Of a stretch of DNA of 64,000 nt, positions 32,786 through 42,622 are shown in pieces. The DNA lies in contig NC_092336.1 in assembly GCF_046630445.1 (NCBI RefSeq), forward strand, positions 507,999,501 through 508,063,500. The letters run 5' to 3'. The notes beneath the pieces are model-generated. The model did no database searches. It was not told the DNA's origin and saw only the letters and a list, made by a program, of their open reading frames with translations. Numbering within the stretch: the first letter of the stretch is position 1; every line of letters starts with the position of its first letter. The DNA is from Rutidosis leptorrhynchoides. Taxonomy: Eukaryota; Streptophyta; Magnoliopsida; Asterales; Asteraceae. Position numbers and translations under genes: made by a program.

Positions 32786-35700
32786 TCAAGATGTAGTAGA
32801 ACCAATATTACTTAATTCTTGGGCCACTGTCATAATCGAAGGCCTTGAGTTCGGGCATTCGTGAGTGCACATCAACGCAATTTTACCGAGCATAACAGCT
32901 TCTGGTTCAGAAAACTTCCCATCAAGATTAACATCCACAAAATCTTCAAAGTTGCACAACTCGGCACCTTGGCGAATAGATGTGCCAATTCTTGTTTTAC
33001 CTGAAACAATTTGGAAAATGAGAATCCCAAATGCATAAACATCGCTCTTGTCAGTAAACCGGCCCGTTGTTGTGTACTCGGGTGCAAGGTATCCCATTGC
33101 AGCACTGGCTTTTAGTGTCGAGAAGATGATGTCATTCGCTAGTAGTTTGTGTAGACCTGAACCCGACAACAAAGGATCATAGTGTTGATCGAGCAGCACT
33201 TTTTCGGCTGATATGTTTTGATGAACGAGAGCTGGTTTCTTTCCTTTGGTCCCGTGTAGGTACTCGATACCTAGTACAACAAATACAAAACAGAACATCA
33301 ACCATTATTGCACGTATATGGTGGATTTATCGGTAAAAAAGTTGTACTGTATAACTCATTAATGCACGTATGTGGTGGATCTATCAATAATTGTGGTGGA
33401 AATATCATCATCCAGTTCTAAAACATAAAACTAAACACCCCCCATGAAATTTTCATCAAAACTAGATTTTTACTAACCTTTAGCGACGCCTTGGATAATC
33501 GAGAATCGAGTAGACCAATCGAGAACATTCCCATTTCCAGTTTTGCCCTTGACATCGAGATACCGCAACAAGTTACCCTTTGCAACGTAATCATATATCA
33601 AGAAACACTCTCCCCTACCTTTTGAACAACAAAAGCCGCGTAATTTAAGAAGATTCTCATGTTTTAACGACGTTAAAATCTTTAATCCCTTCAAAAACTC
33701 ATTTTCATCAGATATGCAGCTTGTTTTCGCTATACGTTTAATAGCAACTATAGTTCCATCCCTTAATATCCCTCTATAAGTAGCTGAAAAACTACTTCTC
33801 CCTAATAAATTCGAGTCAGAAAAGAACCGAGTTGCCGACTCGACGTCATCGACATTGAATACATAGCTCTCGAGAACTTCTTGTAACAACCCACTTCCAG
33901 TTTGACTTTTTGACATGGGGTCCCACCCGTTTGAGTACTCGAGACTTATAAGCGGTGAAGCGCTTCTTCGGTTGACTATTTCTTTGACTTGATACTGATC
34001 GGTACTAATCCGACTGTCGGAAGATTCAAACGCAGTTCCGATTCTCTGCTTTCTTCGACGATACCATATGAAAGTAAAAATTCCCGCAACTAAAAACATG
34101 GTGGTCACTACGGCTCCTAGTATGGCTGCAAGTCCGGCATTTGTTGACTTTGACTTTGACTGGTTCCCTGTTACATATGCAGACTGTGGAATGGCCTTGG
34201 ATGTGACTCCTTTCGACTGTGGGCCAAATGGCTCCGGTTTATTAGGGTTTTCAGGGCCAAAAGAAGAGTTGCACACGTCTAGATCAGCAAACCCAGATCC
34301 ACATAACTCTGAGTTGTTTGCGTACTGAAACCCGTCATCAAGTTTCTTCAAAACTGTAAAAAATTTCAGGTAAATACGTCACTCATTAATTTCAAATCAT
34401 TAATGTACACAAAATTACATTCCTACAAACCACGGTATGTTCTTGCATTTTTGTACAATTAATGGTTTGAAAAGTCAAAGTCAAACAAGAGAAAGTGGCG
34501 TTATAAGGAACAACCAAATGATCGATATAAAGTAAGATTACCTAACGGGACATTTCCCGAAAGTGTATTATTTCGCACATCCAACACCTGCAACAATGGG
34601 GCATCAGCGATTGTTAACGGGATGGATCCAAATAGACGATTAAAGCTTAAGTCCATCCTCTGTAACGTCTCCAAATCTCCAAGATTAGCGGGGATTGCAC
34701 CCGTAAGTTGGTTATATTGAAGAGCAAGAACATTAAGTTTCTTTAAAGATCCAAGTTGTGAAGGCAAGCTTCCAGTCAATTGGTTGTAGCAGAGTTGCAA
34801 AACTGTAAAAACAACGTTAGAAAATATAACTATAAAATTGTTTAAGAAAATAAAACGCGTTCTTTCATTTTGTCTGTCCCGTCTTTGTTTCTGGGCACAT
34901 AAGGTTTTACCATCACTTGCTCGTTTGTGTGATGGCAGGTCCCATTTACGCCGAGTAATGCGAATGGGACCCACATTTTTTGTTTCATCACTCATTGTAT
35001 AAACGTGACAAATACGGAACATATGATCTTGCATTGGATCCCATGAAAGACCCACTAGTACATCTTCATAGACCATATGGACCCAATAATGACTACATTA
35101 TTTCTTAAGAACCTTAAAACATTAGTACAATGTTGTTAGAAGGAAGATATCACCATAAAAACAATTTTTATTTTATTTTATTTAATTTTCAACCAATACA
35201 CACTCTAAGAAATTGCATTTACAGCCTCAAGAAACTACACATTTTGAGTTTAAAAATTTCCAACCCCATAGTAATGATGCTATAATGACTTGTATTTGAT
35301 GTATTGTGACTTGTACCTTGTTTCAAGTCAATAGTTTCCACTAAATGAGCTAATCTAACATAATTCTTTCTTCCTTACTTGTTATTAATGTCAATTAATT
35401 CTACTCATTGCAGGAACTTTAAAACACACACACACACACATTATTGTAAACAACAGACATTATTGTGCCTCCATTAATTTCGAAATAAATAAATGTCTTA
35501 AATCCGGATTACATTTCATATGCATCATAAAAAGACCACATATAGAGTATCTTTATTCAGGTTTGAATCTTTATGACAAATTAAAGAAGAGAATCACACA
35601 AAATTAACTTTAAAGATTAGCCTTTCTTCAAGCTCAGAAAGAATCTATACAGAAAGAGAATATATGCTTATTAACTCATGTCCATTTACCACAAGGTAAA

Positions 35701-36360
35701 GAACATTATAAATTAAATAAACTCATAATAATTTTATTATTAAATTAAATATTAAAAATTAAATTACACTACAAAATAGCCACATTTTTAGTCTATATAT
35801 AGATATAGATGCTCTAATCAAGTTTGAATTTTTACTAAAAAAAAAAAAGTAAACCTCACAAATTTATGAATTATGATACCAACAAATTACAATATTTAAT
35901 TGGAAAAGGCCCAGAAAAACAAACCTTGAAGATTAGCCATTTTCTCAAGCTCAGGAGGAATCTCTCCAGAAAGATTATTAACATTAAGATACAGATCAGT
36001 GAGCTGAGTCAACTCACCAATCTCTTTAGGAATTTCACCATGCAACCCATTAAAATGCAGGTACAACCCAGTTAAGCTTTTTAGCTCACCAATTTCAGCA
36101 GGTATTTTACCAAAAAGCCCTTTACCCTGAAGAGAAATATTCATCACTTTACCAAATTCATTACAAGCAACACCCTCAAAAGCTCCATCACAGTAACTTT
36201 TAGCATCTGCGGTCCAAGAATTTAGGGTTTGGCCTTTTGGGTCTAAAAAAGATTTAATTTTTATGAGGGTTTCAAGTTCTGAAGTGGGGTTTTCTTCATT
36301 TTTAGCTTGGGCTTGCAAGGAGAGATTGAAAACAAGTAAAACAAGAAAAAGGGTTTTCAT
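32786..36360 (-). CDS. LRR receptor-like pseudokinase, four exons, 685 aa
   Basis: Exons 36360-35925, 34802-34542, 34353-33478 and 33270-32786, all with GT...AG introns of 1122, 188 and 207 bp and matching phases, sum to 685 residues. The start is the ATG at 36360, which opens a signal peptide (MKTLFLVLLVFNLSLQAQA); an upstream in-frame ATG would bury it. Then come an LRR N-cap with CDGAFEGVAC, about six LRRs (LTGLYLHFNGLHGEIPKEIG type), a CGSG...DVC pair, one membrane helix (LAAILGAVVTTMFLVAGIF) and a kinase fold. The VAIK lysine and APE motif are present. HRD is HQN, DFG is replaced by SGSG and the Gly-loop is degenerate, so it should not phosphorylate. Length and motifs match the Arabidopsis At5g51560-type pseudokinases (from memory). 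It probably signals at the plasma membrane through partners. Confidence 0.9.
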
Positions 36361-36619
36361 TGTCTTTTTTTCTTCTTCTGGGGAATGGTGGTTTTTGGGT
36401 TTGAAGATGAAGAGAATGGGTGTTTTTTGAGTGAGCAAAATGGTTAGTAAAGAAACTGACAAAAATCACATGTTTAAGACAGGAATCAAGATTGAAACGG
36501 CATTGTTGTTTGAGTTCAAATTAGTTACAACTAGATTCATGTACTATTATTATATGTCAATTTTAGTCCTCTTTATTATTGATTTGTGATGCATATAGTC
36601 CATAAAGTTTTGACTTTAA
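36361..36619. other. Upstream region of the LRR pseudokinase gene
   Basis: Holds the 5' untranslated region and proximal promoter of the gene on the minus strand. AT-rich; no convincing TATA box could be singled out. Confidence 0.4.
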
Positions 36620-36940
36620 GACCATCTTTATCCCTGAAGGGGCGTGTTGGCGTGTTGCTGGGTGGGGGTGGGGTGCTTGATGAGCGTGCTGCTAGACTGC
36701 TGTGTAATAGGGTGGAGTGTTAAGTGGCGTGTTAGGTGATGTGTTAAAATCTGATTAGAAGTTAGGTGAAAAGGGGATAAAAACTAATTAAAAAATAAGG
36801 AAAAATGCAGTACATGAGCCATTTCTTCCGTGTCCACTTGATGCACACCACCAACACATGAGCCAACACGCCCCATTACCATGTGATGGGTGGCGTGTTG
36901 GCCTAACACATGGTGCAACACGGCAGCGTTAAACAAGGTC
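36620..36940. mobile_element. Tourist/Harbinger-like MITE (321 bp)
   Basis: Non-coding, with imperfect terminal inverted repeats (GACCATCTTTATCCCTG on the left, GACCTTGTTTAACGCTG from the right) and a TAA target duplication at 36617-36619 and 36941-36943. GTGTTGG-rich subterminal repeats resemble the ends of the Harbinger element 1 kb away. It lies about 260 bp upstream of the pseudokinase start codon. Confidence 0.75.
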
Positions 36941-37010
36941 TAAATGTACTACACCTTATTCGACTTGAGTTTACACTTCCTAATGGTTCTAGCTTTAAGT
37001 AAAAGATATC

Positions 37011-37335
37011 ATTTGTTTGAAAGGGTTTTTAGTTAATTTGTTTGAAAGGGTTTTTAGGTTGATAACATTTTTTCAAAAGTTGTAACTACGAATTGAACTT
37101 AAACTTCAGCTTCACATTAATTTAATCAATTACGGAGTAAATTATTTTTAAAGATATGTTAAATAGAATTCCTACAAAAATTTTTTGAACGACGATATCC
37201 ACATCGAATGCTCTCATTTGTCACCCATACACACATTTGGAGAAAACCCAATTCGCAACGATGTTGACAATACCATCAATGGTTGGAAAAACTCCCGAAG
37301 AGTCATTTGTTTGAAAGGGTTTTTAAGTTGATAAA
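37011..37335. repeat. About 30 bp direct repeats flanking a partial SINE-like piece
   Basis: The unit ATTTGTTTGAAAGGGTTTTT occurs at 37011, 37036 and 37305. The second and third copies extend to about 30 bp and flank a 240 bp stretch that includes a partial match (37226-37303) to the SINE-like repeat at 32341-32560. It looks like an insertion with an unusually long target duplication. Confidence 0.45.
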
Positions 37336-37427
37336 CAGAACACGCTAAAACTTACATAAAAATGATACGGAGTATTGTATATAACTGAAAAATTAGAAAC
37401 ATGTGTCTAGTAATTAGTAAATACATA

Positions 37428-37546
37428 GATTTTTTTTTTTTTTTTTGGGCAATGCTCCAAAGTTATATATTATGAAGATCAAATTTGAATCTACACAAGA
37501 TATTCACAAGTTTCAACCACTAAGCTACCTCTTGAAGTGGCGCAAC
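37428..37546 (-). mobile_element. Short tRNA-derived SINE with poly-A tail
   Basis: On the minus strand an A-box (TAGCTTAGTGGTTG), a B-box-like GATTCAAATTTG and a 16-base A tail (T run at 37431-37446). It is bounded by the 9 bp target duplication AAATACATA at 37419-37427 and 37547-37555. About 119 bp, apparently full length. Confidence 0.8.
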
Positions 37547-37645
37547 AAATACATAAAAGCTGTATAAAAACCATTTTACATGCTTTTATAGTAGATAGCA
37601 TACAAGTATCAACTTGAGATAATCTCGAGTCATGAGTTATAAATA

Positions 37646-37840
37646 CTCCCTCCGTCACTATTTAATTGTCACCAGACAAAAAACACACAGTTTTAGGAAA
37701 TCCCACTAACTTCATTCTCCACCAATAAAATATATTCTGTCTCCACTATAACCTCTTTTGATTGGTTTAAATACTAAGTGGACAATTAAAAAGGGACGTC
37801 CCAAAATAGTATAGTGGACAATAATATATGGACGGGGGAG
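37646..37840. mobile_element. Stowaway MITE (195 bp)
   Basis: Terminal inverted repeats CTCCCTCCGTCACTAT... and, from the right, CTCCCCCGTCCATAT..., with the TA target duplication at 37644-37645 and 37841-37842. Classic Stowaway (Tc1/mariner-derived) ends; no coding capacity. Confidence 0.9.
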
Positions 37841-37989
37841 TACATTATTTAAACAGAAGCTGAGAATGCCTAAGACATGTTTCCTCATTAGTTCACAGAT
37901 TCAAATAGCAAAATATTACTCCGTATAATTGTGCATATCGAGAACTTTTGAAATACATTTATCATGGATGATAAGTTTTACTATCATTA

Positions 37990-38004
37990 GACCATTCGTA
38001 ACGG
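37990..38004. repeat. Left terminal inverted repeat of the Harbinger element
   Basis: GACCATTCGTAACGG, preceded by TTA. Confidence 0.85.
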
Positions 38005-38279
38005 TAGGGGGCGTAGGTTGGGGGCGTGGGTTGCTTTTTTATGACTAGGACGTGTGAGTGGTTTGAGTGAAGTAGTGGTTGTGTGGGTTTGTGGTGTGGG
38101 TTAGTGGTGTGGGTTAATGGAAAGCTGATGTGGCATTTTATTTTTAATTTTTTCTGTTTTATTTATTTCTTTTTTGAATTTAGTATTAATATTTTTAAAT
38201 TTAAAATTTAAAATTCAAAATAAACGGCTATAAAAATCCGACCGTTTTTTTTTTTTTTTTTTAAATGATACTTTTCACC

Positions 38280-38287
38280 TATAAATA
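38280..38287 (+). promoter_or_regulatory. TATA box before the small Harbinger ORF
   Basis: TATAAATA lies 73 bp before the ATG at 38360, a normal plant spacing for a short 5' UTR. A second TATA-like run is at about 38230. Confidence 0.5.
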
Positions 38288-38359
38288 CACCCACATACCC
38301 AACTCATTTCACACACTTCACTACTCAACTCAAAATCAAACTACTTTCAATCAGTCAAA

Positions 38360-38632
38360 ATGAAAACAATTCCCCCAATGATTATGATGATGTTTTTTGA
38401 AGACGATTATGATGATGAGATGGAGGCAAGCTATCTTCGTACCTACGATCAATGGTACGGGATAAAAGATACCATTGAAGATCGTGGTAACCGCATTACT
38501 CTGTATGTGGTTAATGAAGATGAAGAAACGTTGGGTTGGCGTTACATCGATGAAGCAAACGAAGAAGAAAAAGAAGAACCGGTGGCTCCAGAGTACGACA
38601 CAGATGGTCGTTTTTTTTATGAACTCTACTGA
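38360..38632 (+). CDS. Small acidic ORF inside the Harbinger element (90 aa), function unknown
   Basis: ATG 38360 to stop, 90 residues, strongly acidic (EDDYDDEMEAS near the start, DEANEEEKEEP near the end) with a central ordered-looking stretch (LRTYDQWYGIKDTIEDRGNRITLYVV). It has a TATA box upstream, a CA-rich leader and an AATAAA signal at 38724, so it reads as a separate transcription unit convergent with the transposase. It sits where Harbingers usually carry their second gene but shows no Myb/SANT motif. It could be a diverged accessory protein or a captured host fragment. Confidence 0.5.
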   Translation: MKTIPPMIMMMFFEDDYDDEMEASYLRTYDQWYGIKDTIEDRGNRITLYVVNEDEETLGWRYIDEANEEEKEEPVAPEYDTDGRFFYELY

Positions 38633-38853
38633 ATTCATCAAAATTTGTGTTGTGTTTTAAGATCTTATGTTGTATTTCAGTTTAATTTAGTTCTTGTTTA
38701 AAAATGTAACCGTTGGTGTGTTCAATAAAAGTGATGTTTAAAAATAAAATTACATTACTCAATAAGTAAACACGAATAACATTAATTAAAAATACTGAAA
38801 TTAAAAATTACATAATTTAAAAATCTTAAACGAAACTAGAAATACATAACAAA

Positions 38854-40167
38854 TTACTCAATAATATTAGCGGTACGAAAGTAAGGTGATAAGTTCCAAA
38901 CGTGCTCGGTTAAATCTGCCTCTAACTGTTTGTGAACTTGCCTATCTCTTATTTCCTTAACCATTGCATCTCGATCCCTCAAATCCCTGAGTAACCGGCG
39001 TGGTGGGTTCCGTTGTATCATTCTTTCTTCTTTCTTCCCAATAACAAACCCGTTATTTTCTTGAATCATGTTATGTAATACGATACACGCATACATATGT
39101 CTTCTTATTTTGTTGAAGTGCAAAGATCTCGCCGGAGTTTTTAACATTTGAAATCTACCCTGTAATACTCCAAATGCACGCTCAATATCTTTTCTCGCAC
39201 TTTCTTGAAACCTTTTAAATTTTTCCCGCGGTTCGTCAGTTGGAGAATGGGGAGCTTTGACCAACATTGCCCAATCGGGGTATATACCATCACCTAGGTA
39301 ATAAGCTCTTTCGTAGTGATGGCCGTTAACATCGAATGGTGAAGGTGGAGCAGTTCCATTTTTAATGGTGTTGAACAATGGTGAATAATTTAAAACGTTA
39401 ATGTCGTTGTTCGCACCCGCCATACCAAAGAATGCATGCCATATCCACAAATCTTGCGAGGCGACTGCTTCAAGCATAATGGACGGGCCTTTTTTATCTC
39501 CTCTAGTATATTGACTTTGCCACGCAATTGGACAATTCTTCCACTCCCAATGCATACAATCAATACTACCAAGCATACCCGGTAAACCATGTTTTTGGGC
39601 ATGAAAATTATACAGCCGAGCAATATCTTCGGCTGTTGGTTTTCTCAAGTACTGTCTAGCAAACAAATGAAACACGCATTTACAAAAATTATCTAAACAT
39701 AAAGCAGCTGTTTTCTCACCAATTTTTATGTATTCGTCATGTAAATCAGGTGTAGTTCCATACGCCATTTGACGTATGGCCGCCGTGCATTTTTGTAGTA
39801 TCGTCAAACTTTGACGACCAGTAGCATCGGGACGTTCCCTAAAAAACATAAAATAATCGGGAATATCGCTACTATTAAAGTTAGATATACCTTCGATGAT
39901 ACGGAGAAATAATTCACGACTCATTCGATAACGTCGCCTAAAGTTCTTTTCCGTATAGTTTGGAGTTTCAGAAAAATAATCGTTGTATAACCTCACTGCC
40001 GCATCTTCACGATCCCTTGGAATATAGGTACGGGGGCGAGGGACTCGTGAACTTGAAGCTTCTCCCTCGACATCTTCGTCCGCCAAACTACTAATAAAAT
40101 TATATATTTTTTCATCATCCGAATCGTCATCAATAATAAATTCGAGCATTTTGAATGTTTTATCCAT
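38854..40167 (-). CDS. PIF/Harbinger transposase (HARBI1-like DDE nuclease), 437 aa
   Basis: Intact ORF of 437 residues from ATG 40167. An acidic N-terminus is followed by the helical region typical of the family (NFRRRYRMSRELFLRIIEGI, residues 75-95; GRQSLTILQKCTAAIRQMAYG, 117-137). The DDE_Tnp_4 catalytic core has GSIDCMHWEWKNCP (D203), GMAGANNDINVLNYSP (D255), YYLGDGIYPDWAML (D293) and RKDIERAFGVLQGRFQ (E329). It should cut the element at its 15 bp ends and insert at TWA sites. No intron is needed. TATA-like TATATAC motifs lie upstream at about 40251-40259 on the minus strand. Length and motifs are full-size for plant Harbingers. Confidence 0.93.
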   Translation of the reverse strand: MDKTFKMLEFIIDDDSDDEKIYNFISSLADEDVEGEASSSRVPRPRTYIPRDREDAAVRLYNDYFSETPNYTEKNFRRRYRMSRELFLRIIEGISNFNSSDIPDYFMFFRERPDATGRQSLTILQKCTAAIRQMAYGTTPDLHDEYIKIGEKTAALCLDNFCKCVFHLFARQYLRKPTAEDIARLYNFHAQKHGLPGMLGSIDCMHWEWKNCPIAWQSQYTRGDKKGPSIMLEAVASQDLWIWHAFFGMAGANNDINVLNYSPLFNTIKNGTAPPSPFDVNGHHYERAYYLGDGIYPDWAMLVKAPHSPTDEPREKFKRFQESARKDIERAFGVLQGRFQMLKTPARSLHFNKIRRHMYACIVLHNMIQENNGFVIGKKEERMIQRNPPRRLLRDLRDRDAMVKEIRDRQVHKQLEADLTEHVWNLSPYFRTANIIE

Positions 40168-40506
40168 TATGAAATTTTATAGTATTTGTAAATAAGAAAG
40201 GAAAAGTAAGGAGGAAAGAAATGTATATAGAATGAGTAAAATGGGTGTGTGTATATAGGATAAATAATATTGGATTAAATTTTTTTTTTTTTTTTCTAAT
40301 TTGCCCAAATTGCAACGGATACATTGAAAATTAATTAAAAAAATTGCCAAGTGTCCCAATCAATTTCACCCACTCCCGTTACCACCCCCGTCGCCTACCC
40401 ACGCCACCACCGCAACGCCACCACCGCCGCCCCAGCCACGCCCCGCTACCTCCTTCCTCCCTGCGTGGCCGGTTGCCACATCACCACTCACGGCGTGGCC
40501 GTGCTC

Positions 40507-40521
40507 CCGTTACAAGTCGTC
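40507..40521. repeat. Right terminal inverted repeat of the Harbinger element
   Basis: Reverse complement reads GACGACTTGTAACGG; followed by TTA. Confidence 0.85.
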
Positions 40522-40524
40522 TTA

Positions 40525-40927
40525 AACCTTAAATCTTTGTCAAGATGGTATCACATGTTTCTGCAACTTCTTGAATCACACTTTATAGATAAGCATAATA
40601 TAATATAATAACATAAATAACATAACATAATAACATATAGGAAAAACAAATTCGTTTTAAAAAGGTGGATTGTGACGCATTCTTTTTCAGCTTGATGATA
40701 ATATGCACCAGCTTTTTACTACCCATGCCTTATTGAACATGTGAATACAGATAAATTCGCCCTATTGAACATGTGAATACAGATAAATTCACAAAGGTGT
40801 CAATCATGTTTTTGAGTGGAAAACTGAGTGCTTTTTTCAACTTATTTGGCCATATATATATTGTCTTTTCTTTATTTCCTTACTCATTTGGGAATATTTT
40901 GTGTTACAGTTTTGTTTTATTTTATTC
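40525..40927. other. Intergenic stretch with a 32 bp-period tandem duplication
   Basis: No gene seen. It includes an ATAACATAATA-type low-complexity run (about 40595-40640) and two 28 bp copies of TATTGAACATGTGAATACAG... at 40731-40758 and 40763-40790. Confidence 0.6.
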
Positions 40928-41225
40928 TTTTTTTTTTTTTTAAAGGCAAGCTTGCATCAGTCCGGAACGAAGCCTAGTCATCATTTGCACACGCACACGC
41001 GCTTTCGGGCAGGAAACCCGAACCACACTCTGAGGATCCGACCCTTTAACCATCCCGAGGGGCAGGCGGGCCGGATCTTAGTCCCGGAGCGGGTCGGTAA
41101 AACCTTCCTTTTGGGCCACCTTCAAGGAATATATTTCAATTCCTAGAGCGGGTGACGAGGCTCGAACCCGAGACCTCTAGCCCTGCGAGTACACAAGTGT
41201 AACCGCGGTACCATTGAAGCAATGC
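40928..41225 (-). mobile_element. tRNA-derived SINE with poly-A tail, about 290 bp
   Basis: On the minus strand it starts near 41225 with an A-box-like region (ATGGTACCGCGGTTAC), has a clear B-box (GGGTTCGAGCCTC, around 41160-41180), a GC-rich body and an A tail (T run at 40928-40942). No target duplication could be resolved. It is GC-rich against its AT-rich flanks. Confidence 0.65.
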
Positions 41226-41278
41226 TTCGTTTTCTTACTAGTTACGGAGTACTACCTTTTTTATTAAACCTGAAGTAT

Positions 41279-41790
41279 GGAGTACTGACCACACCGAGGG
41301 ACAGGCCCTGAAGCGAAGGACCCGATTCTAGGACGAGTGCTCAACTGCGTAATGCAAAAAGGAGGTCTACGACAGGGCCCCGACCAAGAAAATTGACTCT
41401 AGCTTGAAACCCCATCTCATCTATCGTATCAGTACGTCTCTGTGATTTTTCCGGCTCCAGATGACTTTACTCGACCCATTCCCAAGTCTCTCGCACTGCT
41501 CAAGTAAGTGTGCGACTCCGTATGAGGACCTCCTTCCCTCCTGCTCGGATCTCTTACCCTGAAGCCTCCTATCAAGTAAGGCGTGTAAGTCAACTTTCTA
41601 TTGAATGGGGCGAGGAGGGCAACCCACCTTAGGGTAGCTCCCTTCTTTCAAATAGAATACCTATCCTTTTTGCTCTGAATAGCTTTGAAGCAGGAAAGAT
41701 TCTTTTCTTTTCTACACTACATTCTGGACGGAAAGAAGATGGTTGTTGAACATGTTCCTAGGCTAACTTATTTGATAAATTAACTAATTC
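41279..41790. other. GC-richer non-coding tract, possibly mitochondrial-derived DNA
   Basis: No gene. Base composition and texture (GAAGCGAAGGACCCGATTC, GGGGCGAGGAGGGCAACCC) differ from the flanks and recall plant mitochondrial intergenic DNA. This is recognition of style only and needs a database match. Confidence 0.35.
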
Positions 41791-41945
41791 CAGAACGACT
41801 ACCCGCTTTGCTACCAGTCCGGAGTCATTAGGGAGAACCTCCGAGACGACGAGAGAATAACTTCAACTGTCTAAAATCGAACCCATGACAAACACTATTG
41901 AAGGAAGGGTCATCAACCATTACACGGCCACCCTCGTGGTTTACT
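41790..41945 (-). repeat. Possible tRNA-derived SINE fragment
   Basis: Minus strand: A-box-like GTGGCCGTGTAATGGTTG near 41920-41940 and B-box-like ATGGGTTCGATTTTAG near 41870-41890, about 50 bp apart. No tail or target duplication identified. Confidence 0.4.
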
Positions 41946-42076
41946 AGTTGTCTAGTTACCACCTCTAAACGCTCTAAGGCAAAACTTTTAATTCTGACTA
42001 TAAGTAAATGAATCTGGGCTCAAGGTCTGCCCAAATCGGCCCAAAATCGAGCCCAACAGCAATCGCGTTTAAAGTT

Positions 42077-42622
42077 TATAAAACGTTCAAGAACAATTTT
42101 ATTTGGTCATTTTCTCTCTTTCTCAAGTCTCGATCGATTTCGTTACGGTGGTCAGGTAACCAAGATATTTCCTTCTTCACAATTGAAATTTGATTTCAAT
42201 TTTGAAATTTAGATTACGTTATTGCCACTTATCTGCTAGGTTTTCATATTTTTTTGTTTTACCCTCCTTCGATTTTGTATGCTGTTGATGCAGATAACAT
42301 GTAATTAGTTCATAATCAAAATCAGTTATTGAAAAATTGAGACTTGAATGATTAAAATATATTCGATTTCGAGTCCGATCATTATTGGACTACAAATCTA
42401 ATTCTATTAATGTTTAGACATCTACAAAAATTTCAAATTTATTAGCAAAGCTGTGCAACTAATTGCAAATAAAAGTACTAATAATGCTAATGTGATTAAA
42501 ATGAAAATTGAAAGAAAAAAAAGGGTTTTAACCCTTTGTTCTAATTCAAAGTTGTTTCAATTACTTTTTTTTAGCTAAAAATTTGTTTTTGGGTTTATAA
42601 CAACAGCATTTAAGTATTATAG
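42077..42622 (+). promoter_or_regulatory. TATA box and 5' UTR intron of the OB-fold gene
   Basis: TATAAAA at 42077-42083 is followed by a pyrimidine-rich leader. A good donor CAG|GTAACC (GT at 42156-42157) and an acceptor ATTATAG ending at 42622 define a 467 bp intron that ends directly before the ATG. First introns in the 5' UTR often raise expression in plants; here this is inferred. Confidence 0.55.

Larger units (their letters stand above)
37990..40521 (-). mobile_element. Complete PIF/Harbinger DNA transposon
   Basis: 2532 bp with matching 15 bp terminal inverted repeats: GACCATTCGTAACGG at the left, GACGACTTGTAACGG read inward from the right (12 of 15 identical). The TTA target duplication is at 37987-37989 and 40522-40524. 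It contains an open transposase gene on the minus strand and a small acidic ORF on the plus strand. Subterminal regions are rich in GGGCGTGGGTTG and CCACCGC repeats. It may still be mobile, though Harbingers normally also need a Myb-like partner, which is not recognised here. Confidence 0.9.

Noticed and set aside
40344-40608. Pro/His-rich open frames at the right end of the Harbinger element
   Set aside because: They come from the CCACCGC subterminal repeats of the transposon.
41140-41225. A tRNA gene suggested by the A and B boxes
   Set aside because: No cloverleaf could be formed, and a GC-rich body with an A tail follows, which fits a SINE.
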